64,000 nucleotides of DNA from the NCBI GenBank assembly GCA_949472775.1, contig CASWVG010000001.1, forward strand, positions 1 to 64,000, given 5' to 3'. Numbering within the stretch: the stretch's first letter is position 1; every line of letters begins with the position of its first letter. Shown piece by piece: positions 37,886 to 47,253 of this stretch. The translations under genes and the position numbers were made by a program. Source of the DNA: an uncultured Lachnospiraceae bacterium (lineage in GTDB: Bacteria; Bacillota; Clostridia; Lachnospirales; Lachnospiraceae). The notes beneath the pieces were generated by a model. The model saw nothing but the letters and a program-made list of their open reading frames with translations, had not been told where the DNA came from and did not search any database.

Positions 37886-38947
37886 TTAATAATTCAGATT
37901 TAAGGCAGAATAAGTTTTTTCCAATTCATCCATCTGCCCGGTATCCAGCCACTTCTCTTCCTCTATCAGATACATTCCTACTTTTTCGTTGTTTCTGATA
38001 CAATCACTTATCAGCTCTGTCATGTCCACAAACGTATCCTGAGGTATTCTGTCCAGAAACTTTTCGTTAACAACATATAAACCAGTATTAATATTGTAAG
38101 TTAATACCGGTTTCTCCTGCATATGACTGACGTACCCGTCCGCACCCTCCTCAACGGTTCCGTAAGGCATCTGATATTTTTTGTGTGCACAGACCAACGT
38201 TATGATACATTGTTTGCGGATATGTTCCGCCAGAATCTCCTGATAGTCAGCATCTATCAGAATGTCACAGTTAGATACGAAAAAATCGCCGGTGACCTTA
38301 CCCTGCAGCAGCTTCAGACCGCCTGCAGTTCCTAAAAATTTCTCTTCCTCCACAAAATTAATCTGATACTTCATCTCATTGTCTGAAAAGTATGCTTTTA
38401 TAAAATTCTTTTTGTAATTGACAACCATATAAAACCGATTACAGCCATACTTCTGAAATCTCATAATAATTCGTTCCGTAATCGTTTTTTCACCCAGAGG
38501 AATCAGAGGTTTTGGCAGAATGTCCGTAAAAGGTTTCAATCTCTGTCCCTTTCCGCCTGCCATAATTACCACCGGCACTTCCAATCTGCCTTTTGCTTCT
38601 TCTGCATCCGTCTCATCCGGATATCTCAGAAAAAGAATATCCATTATCCGGCGGTCATGATCTACGACCGGCAATGCGGTTATATTGCGCCTGATCATGA
38701 TATCTTTTGCCTTGTCCCGCTCTTCCGGATAAACAAATACAGGAGAATAGTGCGCAGCCTGCGACACTTCTCCCTCTATATCCCCGCCTGCCAGTATATA
38801 TCTTCTGATATCTCCATCTGTCACTGTTGCAAGCAGACGCCCACTCTTACAGACAAGAACAAGCCCTCTGGCATTGACGGCGATTTTTTCCATAACCTCT
38901 TTGATGGAGTTTCCCTCTTCCACCATAAAAATTTCCAGATTTTTCAT
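37886..38947 (-). CDS. CBS-domain plus nucleotidyltransferase (PtmE-like)
   Basis: ORF 37886-39016; likely start MKNLEIFMVEEGN at 38947. Two CBS motifs, then VVIMAGGKGQRLKPFTDILPKPLIPLGEKTITERII. Confidence 0.87.
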   Translation of the reverse strand: MKNLEIFMVEEGNSIKEVMEKIAVNARGLVLVCKSGRLLATVTDGDIRRYILAGGDIEGEVSQAAHYSPVFVYPEERDKAKDIMIRRNITALPVVDHDRRIMDILFLRYPDETDAEEAKGRLEVPVVIMAGGKGQRLKPFTDILPKPLIPLGEKTITERIIMRFQKYGCNRFYMVVNYKKNFIKAYFSDNEMKYQINFVEEEKFLGTAGGLKLLQGKVTGDFFVSNCDILIDADYQEILAEHIRKQCIITLVCAHKKYQMPYGTVEEGADGYVSHMQEKPVLTYNINTGLYVVNEKFLDRIPQDTFVDMTELISDCIRNNEKVGMYLIEEEKWLDTGQMDELEKTYSALNLNY

Positions 38948-38993
38948 TATTATTCTCTCTTCTGCCTGCTCTGAAACCGCTCCTGAAAGCTGC

Positions 38994-39055
38994 TTACCCT
39001 TCCATAATAATCCCATCTTCCACTGGTTCTGTCAAGAATAATCTGCCCCTGTCAC
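38994..39055 (-). pseudogene. Short degenerate duplicate of an internal segment of the upstream gene
   Basis: Encodes GRLFLTEPVEDGIIMEG*, near-identical to GRLFLMESVEDGIIMDG encoded at ~39567-39625 within 39056-40375. Confidence 0.6.
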
Positions 39056-40375
39056 TCACAGAAGACTTAAGACAAACTCTGCAAAATCCGCTCTTCTGGC
39101 TATTTCCGGAAGAGGCTTCTGTGCTGTCGTTTCCGTGGAAAGCGCCAGTTTTTCTTTGAAGTCCCGGGTCAGTTCCTCCGTCCACTTATCCTGCATGGAA
39201 AAACTGGGATAAATCACCCGCTCAATCTGCAGCCATTCAACCCATCTGGCAACCGAAGATCTATTGGCATAAATCACCAGATCCGCTGCCCCTATTATGG
39301 AACGCAGGGGCTCACTGGCAATGTGACACCCCTCATATTTTTCCAGAAAAAGATTCTCTTCCAGATTGGATTTCGGATGTAACGATACCAGCACTTCATC
39401 GTAATATTCCAATACACTTTGTACAATCAGCCCTTTATTATACAGGTCATTTTCCCGTGACCACTGCTGCAGTCTCTCGGAAAAGGCGATAACGACTATC
39501 CTTTTTCCACGCAGACCATATTTCCCGGACAGATTCTCCCTGACCTGCTTTTTGTTCCGATACCCGTCCATGATAATCCCGTCTTCCACCGACTCCATCA
39601 AAAAAAGTCTGCCTTCTGTCCCGTCCTGGCCAAGCTCTCTTTTAATTTCATCATACTGCTCTGGATATGCCGTACATACCATATCCGCCAGGCTCCCCTG
39701 TACCCAGGGATCGGGAACATAAAAACCCATCAGACGATCTATGATCTCGGCAAACGGCTGTCTGAAAAACACCCGCTCATCCCCGCTGCACCGTTCTGTT
39801 CCCGGGCTGATATGCCGCACAATTATCGCTGATACCGGAAGCGTCTCACCCTTTTTTAACCGGAATCCATTGGTCGGATTAGACAAAATACTGGCGATAC
39901 TTGCAAAGCAGATTGGTGCTATAACCGTTTTAATTTTTTGTTTCCTGGCATGATAAATAAAAAATTTTTCAAGTTCGGACTTGTTATCTGCATAGAGCAA
40001 TATAAGCCCTGGCTTTTCTCTCTTTATAATATCCCGCGCACGATGTTTTCCCCGGCTGTTCTCAGACACTATTTTGCATGTATTGCCCACAGCTTTTCCA
40101 AGCGAAATCAAAAAACTGTCCCTTTTATACAGATAATTTCGATCTGACGGTCCTGCGCTTTTCCCTCCGGCCTTCTCATCAAAATCAATCAGTGCAAGCC
40201 GGTCCATTCCCATCATCTGAATTTTCTCTCTGACAACCTTTATGTGCACCCGCGGATGACATACCATAACAAACTTTATTTCTTTCCTGTTATACAGGCG
40301 TTCTGCCAAGGAAAGAAACCCGTTTGTCGCAGTATCGCTGTTGGCTATCATCAGAATCGTTTTCTTATCTTCCAT
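39056..40375 (-). CDS. Putative surface-carbohydrate / glycosyltransferase-like protein
   Basis: 439 aa; KTILMIANSDTATNGFLSLAERL, VVIAFSERLQQWSREND, VLVSLHPKSNLEEN; next to NulO genes. Family not identified with certainty. Confidence 0.6.
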   Translation of the reverse strand: MEDKKTILMIANSDTATNGFLSLAERLYNRKEIKFVMVCHPRVHIKVVREKIQMMGMDRLALIDFDEKAGGKSAGPSDRNYLYKRDSFLISLGKAVGNTCKIVSENSRGKHRARDIIKREKPGLILLYADNKSELEKFFIYHARKQKIKTVIAPICFASIASILSNPTNGFRLKKGETLPVSAIIVRHISPGTERCSGDERVFFRQPFAEIIDRLMGFYVPDPWVQGSLADMVCTAYPEQYDEIKRELGQDGTEGRLFLMESVEDGIIMDGYRNKKQVRENLSGKYGLRGKRIVVIAFSERLQQWSRENDLYNKGLIVQSVLEYYDEVLVSLHPKSNLEENLFLEKYEGCHIASEPLRSIIGAADLVIYANRSSVARWVEWLQIERVIYPSFSMQDKWTEELTRDFKEKLALSTETTAQKPLPEIARRADFAEFVLSLL

Positions 40376-41105
40376 CCAGCGCCCTCTCCATCAGCCACTC
40401 CGCCAGCTCCATATCATACCGGGTATCAATATTCATGGAACGTTCCGCAGGCATCACATACAGAACCGGCTCATCGCTGATCACCAGTTCAGACGCGAGC
40501 AGATATTGCACATCGGTAATATAGACAGCCCCGTTCCTCACATACAGTTCCGGCAGATCCTGCCTCCGTTTCCCTTTATTGTGGTCCGGGTGCAGCGCAA
40601 TTCCCATATCCTCTTTCCTGTGATAGGCATTATACTCACTGACGCTCTCCTCCCTGTAGCAGCTCACCAGAGATGTTCCCTGTTTCCTGTCATACAGCGC
40701 AACGGCGCCGATAATGTCTTCTCCTTTTCGAAGCGGCGAAGTCGGCTGCAGCAGAACGATGTCGTCATAATATTCGCCCTGCTCCCGGTAAAAATTCACC
40801 GCATGAATCATCAGATCCGCACTTTTCGACTTGTCGGAAGAAAGCCTGTCCGGCCGCATAAAAGGCACTTCCGCGCCGCACGCTCTCGCGACATCGGCAA
40901 TTTCCCCGGAATCCGTAGATACGATCACCCGGTCAACCGCCCCGGCCTCTTTCGCCTCTTTTGCCGCCTCAATGGTATAATAAATCAGCGGATGTCCCGC
41001 CACATTGTATATATTCTTTTTCGGAATCCCTTTCGAGCCTCCCCTCGCGGGAATAATCGCCAATCGTTTTTTCATCTTTCTTTCAACCTTTTCTCCCGAA
41101 TTCAT
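40365..41105 (-). CDS. Second acylneuraminate cytidylyltransferase-like protein
   Basis: 246 aa; LAIIPARGGSKGIPKKNIYNVAGHPLIYYTIE, VLLQPTSPLRKGEDI. Confidence 0.9.
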   Translation of the reverse strand: MNSGEKVERKMKKRLAIIPARGGSKGIPKKNIYNVAGHPLIYYTIEAAKEAKEAGAVDRVIVSTDSGEIADVARACGAEVPFMRPDRLSSDKSKSADLMIHAVNFYREQGEYYDDIVLLQPTSPLRKGEDIIGAVALYDRKQGTSLVSCYREESVSEYNAYHRKEDMGIALHPDHNKGKRRQDLPELYVRNGAVYITDVQYLLASELVISDEPVLYVMPAERSMNIDTRYDMELAEWLMERALDGR

Positions 41106-42254
41106 TTAATATGTCATTCTCTTATGAATGGAAAGTTCCACCTTCGCCAGATAGTCAGCGATAATCTCACCTGCGTTTCCTTTTCCGAAAATTGTTTCCT
41201 GCTCATATCTTCCATGGGCAATCTGGGCTTTCAGGCACCTTGCTATCTCTTCCGTATCGTAATCCGAGAAAACAACATTACTACCGTGCTCCCTGCCCTC
41301 CTGCCTGTCCCCGACGATAACAGAGGGCGTCCCGAGGAAAGAGGCTTCTCTGATAAAAGAGCTGCTGTTTCCCACGGCACAGATGGCATTTTTTAAAATA
41401 CAGTTATAAATTTCCGGCGGAAAGTTCTTGCAGTACGCAAAGTTGGAACCACTGTTATTTTCCCGGAAAATACGGATTCCTCTTGACACAAGGTCACTTC
41501 CGGCGTCAATGTTGGGCCACATGACTATTTTCTGCTCTTCCCTGTCCTTCAGCGCCGCCAGCGTTTTCTCCACCTGCACACGCCCCTCCTCCGGAGTAGT
41601 CGTTACCGGATGCTGCATCATCAGAATATATGGCTTTGTAAAATCAATCTGATAACCCACGCTACTGTATGCATCCATCTTCTCATTGCTGATCGTAAGA
41701 TCCTGATGACACAGGGTATCTATAGACGGACAGCCGCTGTTCACGATACGCCCTGGTTCCTCCCCCATCTTAATCAGCCGCTCCCTGCTCTGCTCTGTGG
41801 AGGGAAAATGATAATGCGACAGCTTTGTGATCGCGTGTCTCACCAGTTCGTCAATATTTCCGGTGATTTCTCCTCCCTGGATATGCGCAAGCGGAATGTT
41901 CAGATACGTCGCCGCAATCGCTGTAGCCATTGTCTCATATCTGTCAGCGACAGTCACCACCACATCCGGTCTGATATCCTCGAAAACCGTGGACAGTTCT
42001 ATAATGCCCAGTCCCGTGGATTTAGCCTGCGTTTCCAGGTTTTCGCCTTCTATCACATAATAAATTTTTCTGGTAGGCGTAAATCCGTCTTTTTCAATCA
42101 CGCGGAGCGCATTCCCGAAACGGTCCAGTAATACAGATGCGCCCACAACAAGCTGCAGCTCCAGATCCGGATGCGCCTGTATCGCTTTCAACACATATTT
42201 TACCCTGCCGTAATTGGCTCTGCTAGCCACTACCACACATACTTTTCTCTTCAT
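41106..42254 (-). CDS. Second, divergent NeuC-like hydrolysing 2-epimerase
   Basis: 382 aa; VCVVVASRANYGRVKYVLKAI, VADRYETMATAIAATYLNIPLAHIQGGEITGNIDELVRHAITKLSHYHF. Confidence 0.88.
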   Translation of the reverse strand: MKRKVCVVVASRANYGRVKYVLKAIQAHPDLELQLVVGASVLLDRFGNALRVIEKDGFTPTRKIYYVIEGENLETQAKSTGLGIIELSTVFEDIRPDVVVTVADRYETMATAIAATYLNIPLAHIQGGEITGNIDELVRHAITKLSHYHFPSTEQSRERLIKMGEEPGRIVNSGCPSIDTLCHQDLTISNEKMDAYSSVGYQIDFTKPYILMMQHPVTTTPEEGRVQVEKTLAALKDREEQKIVMWPNIDAGSDLVSRGIRIFRENNSGSNFAYCKNFPPEIYNCILKNAICAVGNSSSFIREASFLGTPSVIVGDRQEGREHGSNVVFSDYDTEEIARCLKAQIAHGRYEQETIFGKGNAGEIIADYLAKVELSIHKRMTY

Positions 42255-42310
42255 GCCAGACCGTATATCCCCTTTCTATTTGTAACAGTTGTTCTGGAAT
42301 CACGTTGTTT

Positions 42311-43375
42311 CTATTCTGCCATATCGCCGCCCTCCAGGTCTGACCAATGCAAAGCCCCGCCTGCTTTCAGATCCTTTACCAGTCTCTTCCCAAGCACATC
42401 TTCATAGTGTTCCCCGGAAATGCCGTTTAAAGGCTTTTTGAAGGAAAGGTGTTCCAGTTTCAGCTTCTCCCCCTTTACGACGTCCTGTTTCAGATAAATA
42501 CCCTTTACGAAAATACGTCTCAGTTCTCTCTGCTCCTCGTTCAACGCCGTTTTGTCAACTGGCGCATTCCGCATGGCGGTGATCATACGGATTCCCTCTG
42601 TCATTTCCCTGAGCTTTTCGATCGTCACGGACGCTTTCACATCAGGACCGAACATATAGGGACTCAGAGTCACATGCACCTCTATCATCAGCGCACCGTT
42701 TGCCACTGCCGCCAGGGACGGGAATATCGTCCCGGAATGATCCGAGAGACCGACCGGACATCTGTACCGGTTCCTCATCTCCGAAATGAGATTCAGACCG
42801 ATTTTCTCCGGCGGACATGGATAGGCCGTCGTACACTGCATCACAGCGTACGGGTTTGATTTTACCATCTCCACCTGATGGTCAATATCGTCAAAATCGC
42901 TTAACCCCGTAGATAAAAGAATCGGTTTTCCTGTTTTTACCATTTTCTCAACCAGACAGTTGTTGAAGACCTCCCCTGAGCCAAGCTTCCACGCAGGCAT
43001 ACCGATGGACTGCATCATCTCAAATGCTTCCACCGAAAAAACAGAACTCAGAAAGTCAAGCCCCGTCTCCCATGCATGGCGGTGCAGACCTTCCCACTGT
43101 TCATAAGTAAATTCCATTCTTTTCCAGTAGTCATATCTTGTTTTATCCGCATAACTGAATTTAACCCGGAAAGGCTCTTCCGGCGTGCTCTCCGCCTTCG
43201 CAATATGCGTCTGAAATTTAATCGCGTCAACCCCCGTGCCTGCCACCGCGTCAATAAACGCATGTGCCTGTCCCAGACTGCCATCATGATTCTGGGATAC
43301 TTCCGCAATGATATATACTTTATTCTGTTTTATCCCTTCCGCAAACCATTTACCGATCTCCATTTTTCCACTCAC
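42311..43375 (-). CDS. Second, divergent NeuB-family synthase
   Basis: 354 aa; VYIIAEVSQNHDGSLGQAHAFIDAVAGTGVDAIKFQTH, MQCTTAYPCPPEKIGLNLI, VGLSDHSG, SAF-like C-terminus. Confidence 0.88.
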   Translation of the reverse strand: MSGKMEIGKWFAEGIKQNKVYIIAEVSQNHDGSLGQAHAFIDAVAGTGVDAIKFQTHIAKAESTPEEPFRVKFSYADKTRYDYWKRMEFTYEQWEGLHRHAWETGLDFLSSVFSVEAFEMMQSIGMPAWKLGSGEVFNNCLVEKMVKTGKPILLSTGLSDFDDIDHQVEMVKSNPYAVMQCTTAYPCPPEKIGLNLISEMRNRYRCPVGLSDHSGTIFPSLAAVANGALMIEVHVTLSPYMFGPDVKASVTIEKLREMTEGIRMITAMRNAPVDKTALNEEQRELRRIFVKGIYLKQDVVKGEKLKLEHLSFKKPLNGISGEHYEDVLGKRLVKDLKAGGALHWSDLEGGDMAE

Positions 43376-44748
43376 CTTCCGTCCTGCAATAGCATTCCTA
43401 TTTTGCGAATGATTTTATCCGCTTCCACGCTGCCCTCCGCTTCTATGGCATTCATTTTTTCCCATCTGTCATATTCTTTCTTCTGATACGCCTGCAGCCA
43501 TTGTCTGCGCCTCTGCACAAAGCCAAACGGCACATGGTGAAGCAGCCATCCGTATATCTGATACAGAAAACCACTTCCCATAAACGCTATGACCATCCTT
43601 TCCCTAAAGGAATACAAATGCCTGTAAACCCTTCGCTGTTTCCGGCTGAATGTATATGCGTTATTCCGGTACACTTCCTCAAAAGCGTCTGCAACCTTGA
43701 CATAGGCAGCCTTTTCATCATCTACAAGATAGAACGGATTCACGATTTCCTTCGTAAGGCCAAGATCAATCTGTGGGCCGGTTACGGACTTTGAAAAAGT
43801 ATCATAATCCGTTATTTTATTCATTTTCATTAACAGTGGATGACTCTGGTCATCCGGGATCGGATAGGGGCATAAGTGCATTGGGTTTTTCCCCGCAAAA
43901 AAAGCTTCCAGAATTGCCGTGCTGTTCCACGCATAGACCAGATCACTGATCACAATCCACTGCTTGACGGAAAGCTCGGAAATCACCCTGAAGTTTGTAT
44001 AGGTCTGCGCCATTTTTTCCGCGCGCGGCGATCCGTCTCCAGGATGTGGGCGATATACGATCACACAGTCTTTATGCTCCTCCAGAAACCGTTTGAACCA
44101 TTCCAGTATCGTGAGCTGCTCTTTCTCCGCCACCTCCAGATATCGCCTGCGCCCTTCGCCAAAACGGGCAATCGTCGCTCTTCTTGCCTCCTCCGATGCC
44201 TCCACATATTTAAACCCTGCAATAAACAGACAGATTTTTTTGTCGGAGGGGAGCTCATAGCGCTCACACATTTCTTCTCTGGATAAATAAAATCCTTTAA
44301 ATTCCGGTCGCAGCAGATCCATAGTTATGTTCCCGGTCACCTTAATATGATCCGGCGCGACACCTGCCTTCTCTATCAGTCTTTTCCGGTTTCTTTCTCC
44401 CCATGATATGTGTACAATTTCCTTTGCCAGACCGGACAGATTCCGGAAACTGCTGCTGTCCTTTTCCTGCTCATTTGTGATCACCTGCTCCCACTGAAGA
44501 TTGATCACCTTGTCAAACCTGATCCTGTAACTGGCATAGTCTTTAATAGAACTGCTCGTATAACAATATCCGACTACCAATACCCTGGTTTTATACACTA
44601 CTGTATTTGATTTTACCAGTTCGAAGTCATTTTCATACAGAATTTTCGTCCTGTACCCTCTTTTATCCAGTTCATACTTTAGCAGGCACAGATTGTCCAT
44701 TTCTCTCACTTTATGCTCATACATGAGCAGGAAATCATATTCTTGCAT
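43372..44748 (-). CDS. Surface carbohydrate biosynthesis protein (glycerophosphotransferase/sialyltransferase-like fold)
   Basis: 458 aa; YDFLLMYEHKVREMDNLCLLKYELDKRGYRTKILYEN, VIVYRPHPGDG, VKQWIVISDLVYAWNSTAILEAFFAGKN. Confidence 0.7.
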   Translation of the reverse strand: MQEYDFLLMYEHKVREMDNLCLLKYELDKRGYRTKILYENDFELVKSNTVVYKTRVLVVGYCYTSSSIKDYASYRIRFDKVINLQWEQVITNEQEKDSSSFRNLSGLAKEIVHISWGERNRKRLIEKAGVAPDHIKVTGNITMDLLRPEFKGFYLSREEMCERYELPSDKKICLFIAGFKYVEASEEARRATIARFGEGRRRYLEVAEKEQLTILEWFKRFLEEHKDCVIVYRPHPGDGSPRAEKMAQTYTNFRVISELSVKQWIVISDLVYAWNSTAILEAFFAGKNPMHLCPYPIPDDQSHPLLMKMNKITDYDTFSKSVTGPQIDLGLTKEIVNPFYLVDDEKAAYVKVADAFEEVYRNNAYTFSRKQRRVYRHLYSFRERMVIAFMGSGFLYQIYGWLLHHVPFGFVQRRRQWLQAYQKKEYDRWEKMNAIEAEGSVEADKIIRKIGMLLQDGR

Positions 44749-44764
44749 TCAAACTTCTCCTACC

Positions 44765-46360
44765 CTATTCTTTCCATCCTGCGGCTATCTGCTTACACAC
44801 CCTGTATTTTTTATTATTCCAGCACTCCGCAAGCTGCGCTGCCCCGCATTCAATATTAAAAAGTAACGAGTCACACACTGACAGGCAATGGATCACTGCC
44901 AGATAATTTCTTCCGGCTGCTTTCCCGTCCTGAATGGCCAGAAGATCTTTGATCTGTACATATTCCTGATTCTTATAATCATAAGATACCCTCTTCTGCT
45001 CCACCGACAACAGTCTGTCACCAAAGGCCTGTCGGAACAGATCAAAATATTCCGCATCCTCTGTCGCAAGAAATATATATTCATATTCTAGTTTGTTTTT
45101 ATAATGAATGCAAGCCTGTAAAAAAGTCTCCGCATCTACGATATTCTTACGCCATTCCTTGTTAATTTTTTCAGCGGCATCTTTTCTGAAATCCGTTCCT
45201 CTCATAACCACGCCAAGAACTTTTGATGACAGTTCTTCCGGCATTTTTTCCTCTATATACCGCCTCGTCTCACTGTTCATCCTGATTAATTTGCAAAACT
45301 CTTCGCTGTCCAGTTTTCTTCTGCCCCACTTTTCCTGATAAGGATTAATCTGGCTCTCCCCCGGAAGAATCATATTGTCAGAGGCGCTGATCACGTTTTT
45401 GCTCTCATATGCCTCCCCGACTGATATTTCTGATACCGGCTCAAAAAAATATTCCCACATATTTTCTTTTTCAGAATTTAAGTACTGATTGGGATACGCA
45501 TGCAGATTCACCACTGGTGTGTATCCTTTCTCCAGAATCCATCGGATATGTGTGTAAGTCCAACGCACAATGGACACCAGTCCCTCATTAAAACATGGAT
45601 AATCCAGAAGCACAATCGTCTTATCCCCGTTTTTATTTCCGAATGATTGTCTGTTTTTACACCAAAGAACACTGTACAGAAGCTTCACGCTGTTACGGAT
45701 ACTGTCAACTGGCCAGAAACATACTCTGTCAGCCGCAACGATACATATATGGCACTTTTTATCCAGCACTTTTATAAAGCGATAAAGAAACAGGCATATC
45801 ATTCTGTTCACAAAGCCAATATTCTGATTTTTTCCCTGCATCCAGTTCTTTAACAATTCCATATATCTGCCTGCGCCCCCACAAAAAGGCAAAAATCGGA
45901 CAGATTTTCCTTTCACAAAATACTTCGCCCGCTTGTCCAGAAAAACACACCGTTTTTCTGGACAGAATTTTTGCACAAGTCCGGCGATTGCAACAGAATA
46001 CTCTTCCAGTTCAGTAAATACAAAAACACGATATTGATCCAGAAGTGAAAAATCCAGCCCCTTCTTGTCTGAAAATCGTTTCTCATAGTCCGCAAAATCA
46101 TTTCTCTTGACTCCCAGCGCCAGATTTTCCGTATACCTGATCCAGAATAAAATCTTTCCCTTCGCATCCACTACCGGAAAGCACGTCCCATCCGTTTCCC
46201 CGTTTGCATAAACATAATCCCGCGCTTCCAGAAACAGATTCTCTGACAGCCGAAAGGTCTTATCCGCAACCCTGTCATCCCCTGCCATGGGACTGCTGCA
46301 TATTTTAATCACTACCCCATTACCTCCATAAATACTCAGGCTTTTTCTTCTCAATACCAC
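44765..46360 (-). CDS. Putative glycosyltransferase with C-terminal VxRGTDF motif (fucosyltransferase-superfamily-like), paralogue of 50710-52254
   Basis: 531 aa; shares LHAYPNQYLNSEKENMWEYFFEPVSEISVGEAYESKNVI..., LGVVMRGTDFRKDAA, FNIECGAAQLA with the paralogue. Confidence 0.65.
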   Translation of the reverse strand: MVLRRKSLSIYGGNGVVIKICSSPMAGDDRVADKTFRLSENLFLEARDYVYANGETDGTCFPVVDAKGKILFWIRYTENLALGVKRNDFADYEKRFSDKKGLDFSLLDQYRVFVFTELEEYSVAIAGLVQKFCPEKRCVFLDKRAKYFVKGKSVRFLPFCGGAGRYMELLKNWMQGKNQNIGFVNRMICLFLYRFIKVLDKKCHICIVAADRVCFWPVDSIRNSVKLLYSVLWCKNRQSFGNKNGDKTIVLLDYPCFNEGLVSIVRWTYTHIRWILEKGYTPVVNLHAYPNQYLNSEKENMWEYFFEPVSEISVGEAYESKNVISASDNMILPGESQINPYQEKWGRRKLDSEEFCKLIRMNSETRRYIEEKMPEELSSKVLGVVMRGTDFRKDAAEKINKEWRKNIVDAETFLQACIHYKNKLEYEYIFLATEDAEYFDLFRQAFGDRLLSVEQKRVSYDYKNQEYVQIKDLLAIQDGKAAGRNYLAVIHCLSVCDSLLFNIECGAAQLAECWNNKKYRVCKQIAAGWKE

Positions 46361-46372
46361 ATATTCACAGCA

Positions 46373-47242
46373 TCAGTTATAATGCTCTAACCGGAGCTGG
46401 CTGATCTGCGCTGAAATAATTCCAAAGAAAAAAGTTTCTATTCCAAAAATGCATAGAATTGCCGAAAGAACAGGAATCCCCAGTCCCTGTGTAATTGCGT
46501 TGACAACACCGTACACTACGCCGATCAGAACCGCAAGCACTCCCAATGTGCCAAACACTTCTTTGGGTCTGAAAAGGATAATAATATTCATAATCAGCAT
46601 AATTGTCCGCATACCATCTTTTATGGGCCTCACCGTACTTTTCCCCACTCTTTTACGAACAAGGATCTCACATTCTCCCCCTATGCACTCCGTTTCCTGC
46701 ATAATAAATGTAGTTACCGTCGAAGCGCCAAATCTCTGGGGCAGAAGCGATAAATATTTCAACAGAATCTCTTTCTTAAATGCCCTCATTCCAGAGTTAA
46801 AATCTTCCACCGGTTCTTTCGCCAGCATATTTACAATCTTTCTCAAAATGAATTTTCCCAGCCTGCGGTTGCGGTCACAGTGAGACTCTTTCTTTCTGAC
46901 GCCAATACAGTAATCCAGATTTTCGGCTTCCATTTTCTCAATCACAGCCAACAGGTCCTCCGGCCTGTGCTGTCCGTCAGCATCATACCACACAACAATA
47001 TCTCCCGCGGCATTTTTACACCCTGTCTTAATTGCAGAGCCATATCCTCTATTTACTTTGTGCCGGACACACCGGATATTAGAATATGTCAATTGGTTTA
47101 CAATCTCAAATGTATTATCTGCAGATCCGTCATCTATAACCAGAATCTCATAGTCTTCCGGCACATATTCCGCCAATTCCGTCAAGGTCTCTTTTATCCC
47201 CTGCGACTCATTATACGCAGGTATAATAACGGATACTTTCAT
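46373..47242 (-). CDS. GT2 family glycosyltransferase (DPM1-like with C-terminal TMs)
   Basis: 289 aa; SVIIPAYNESQGIKETLTEL, WYDADGQHRPEDLLAVIEKM, C-terminal hydrophobic pair. Confidence 0.9.
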   Translation of the reverse strand: MKVSVIIPAYNESQGIKETLTELAEYVPEDYEILVIDDGSADNTFEIVNQLTYSNIRCVRHKVNRGYGSAIKTGCKNAAGDIVVWYDADGQHRPEDLLAVIEKMEAENLDYCIGVRKKESHCDRNRRLGKFILRKIVNMLAKEPVEDFNSGMRAFKKEILLKYLSLLPQRFGASTVTTFIMQETECIGGECEILVRKRVGKSTVRPIKDGMRTIMLIMNIIILFRPKEVFGTLGVLAVLIGVVYGVVNAITQGLGIPVLSAILCIFGIETFFFGIISAQISQLRLEHYN

Positions 47243-47253
47243 ACTTCAACCTC

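Noticed and set aside
40341-41396. 351-aa plus-strand ORF
   Set aside because: Antisense to the NeuA-like gene 40365-41105 and the end of the NeuC-like gene; low-complexity shadow translation.
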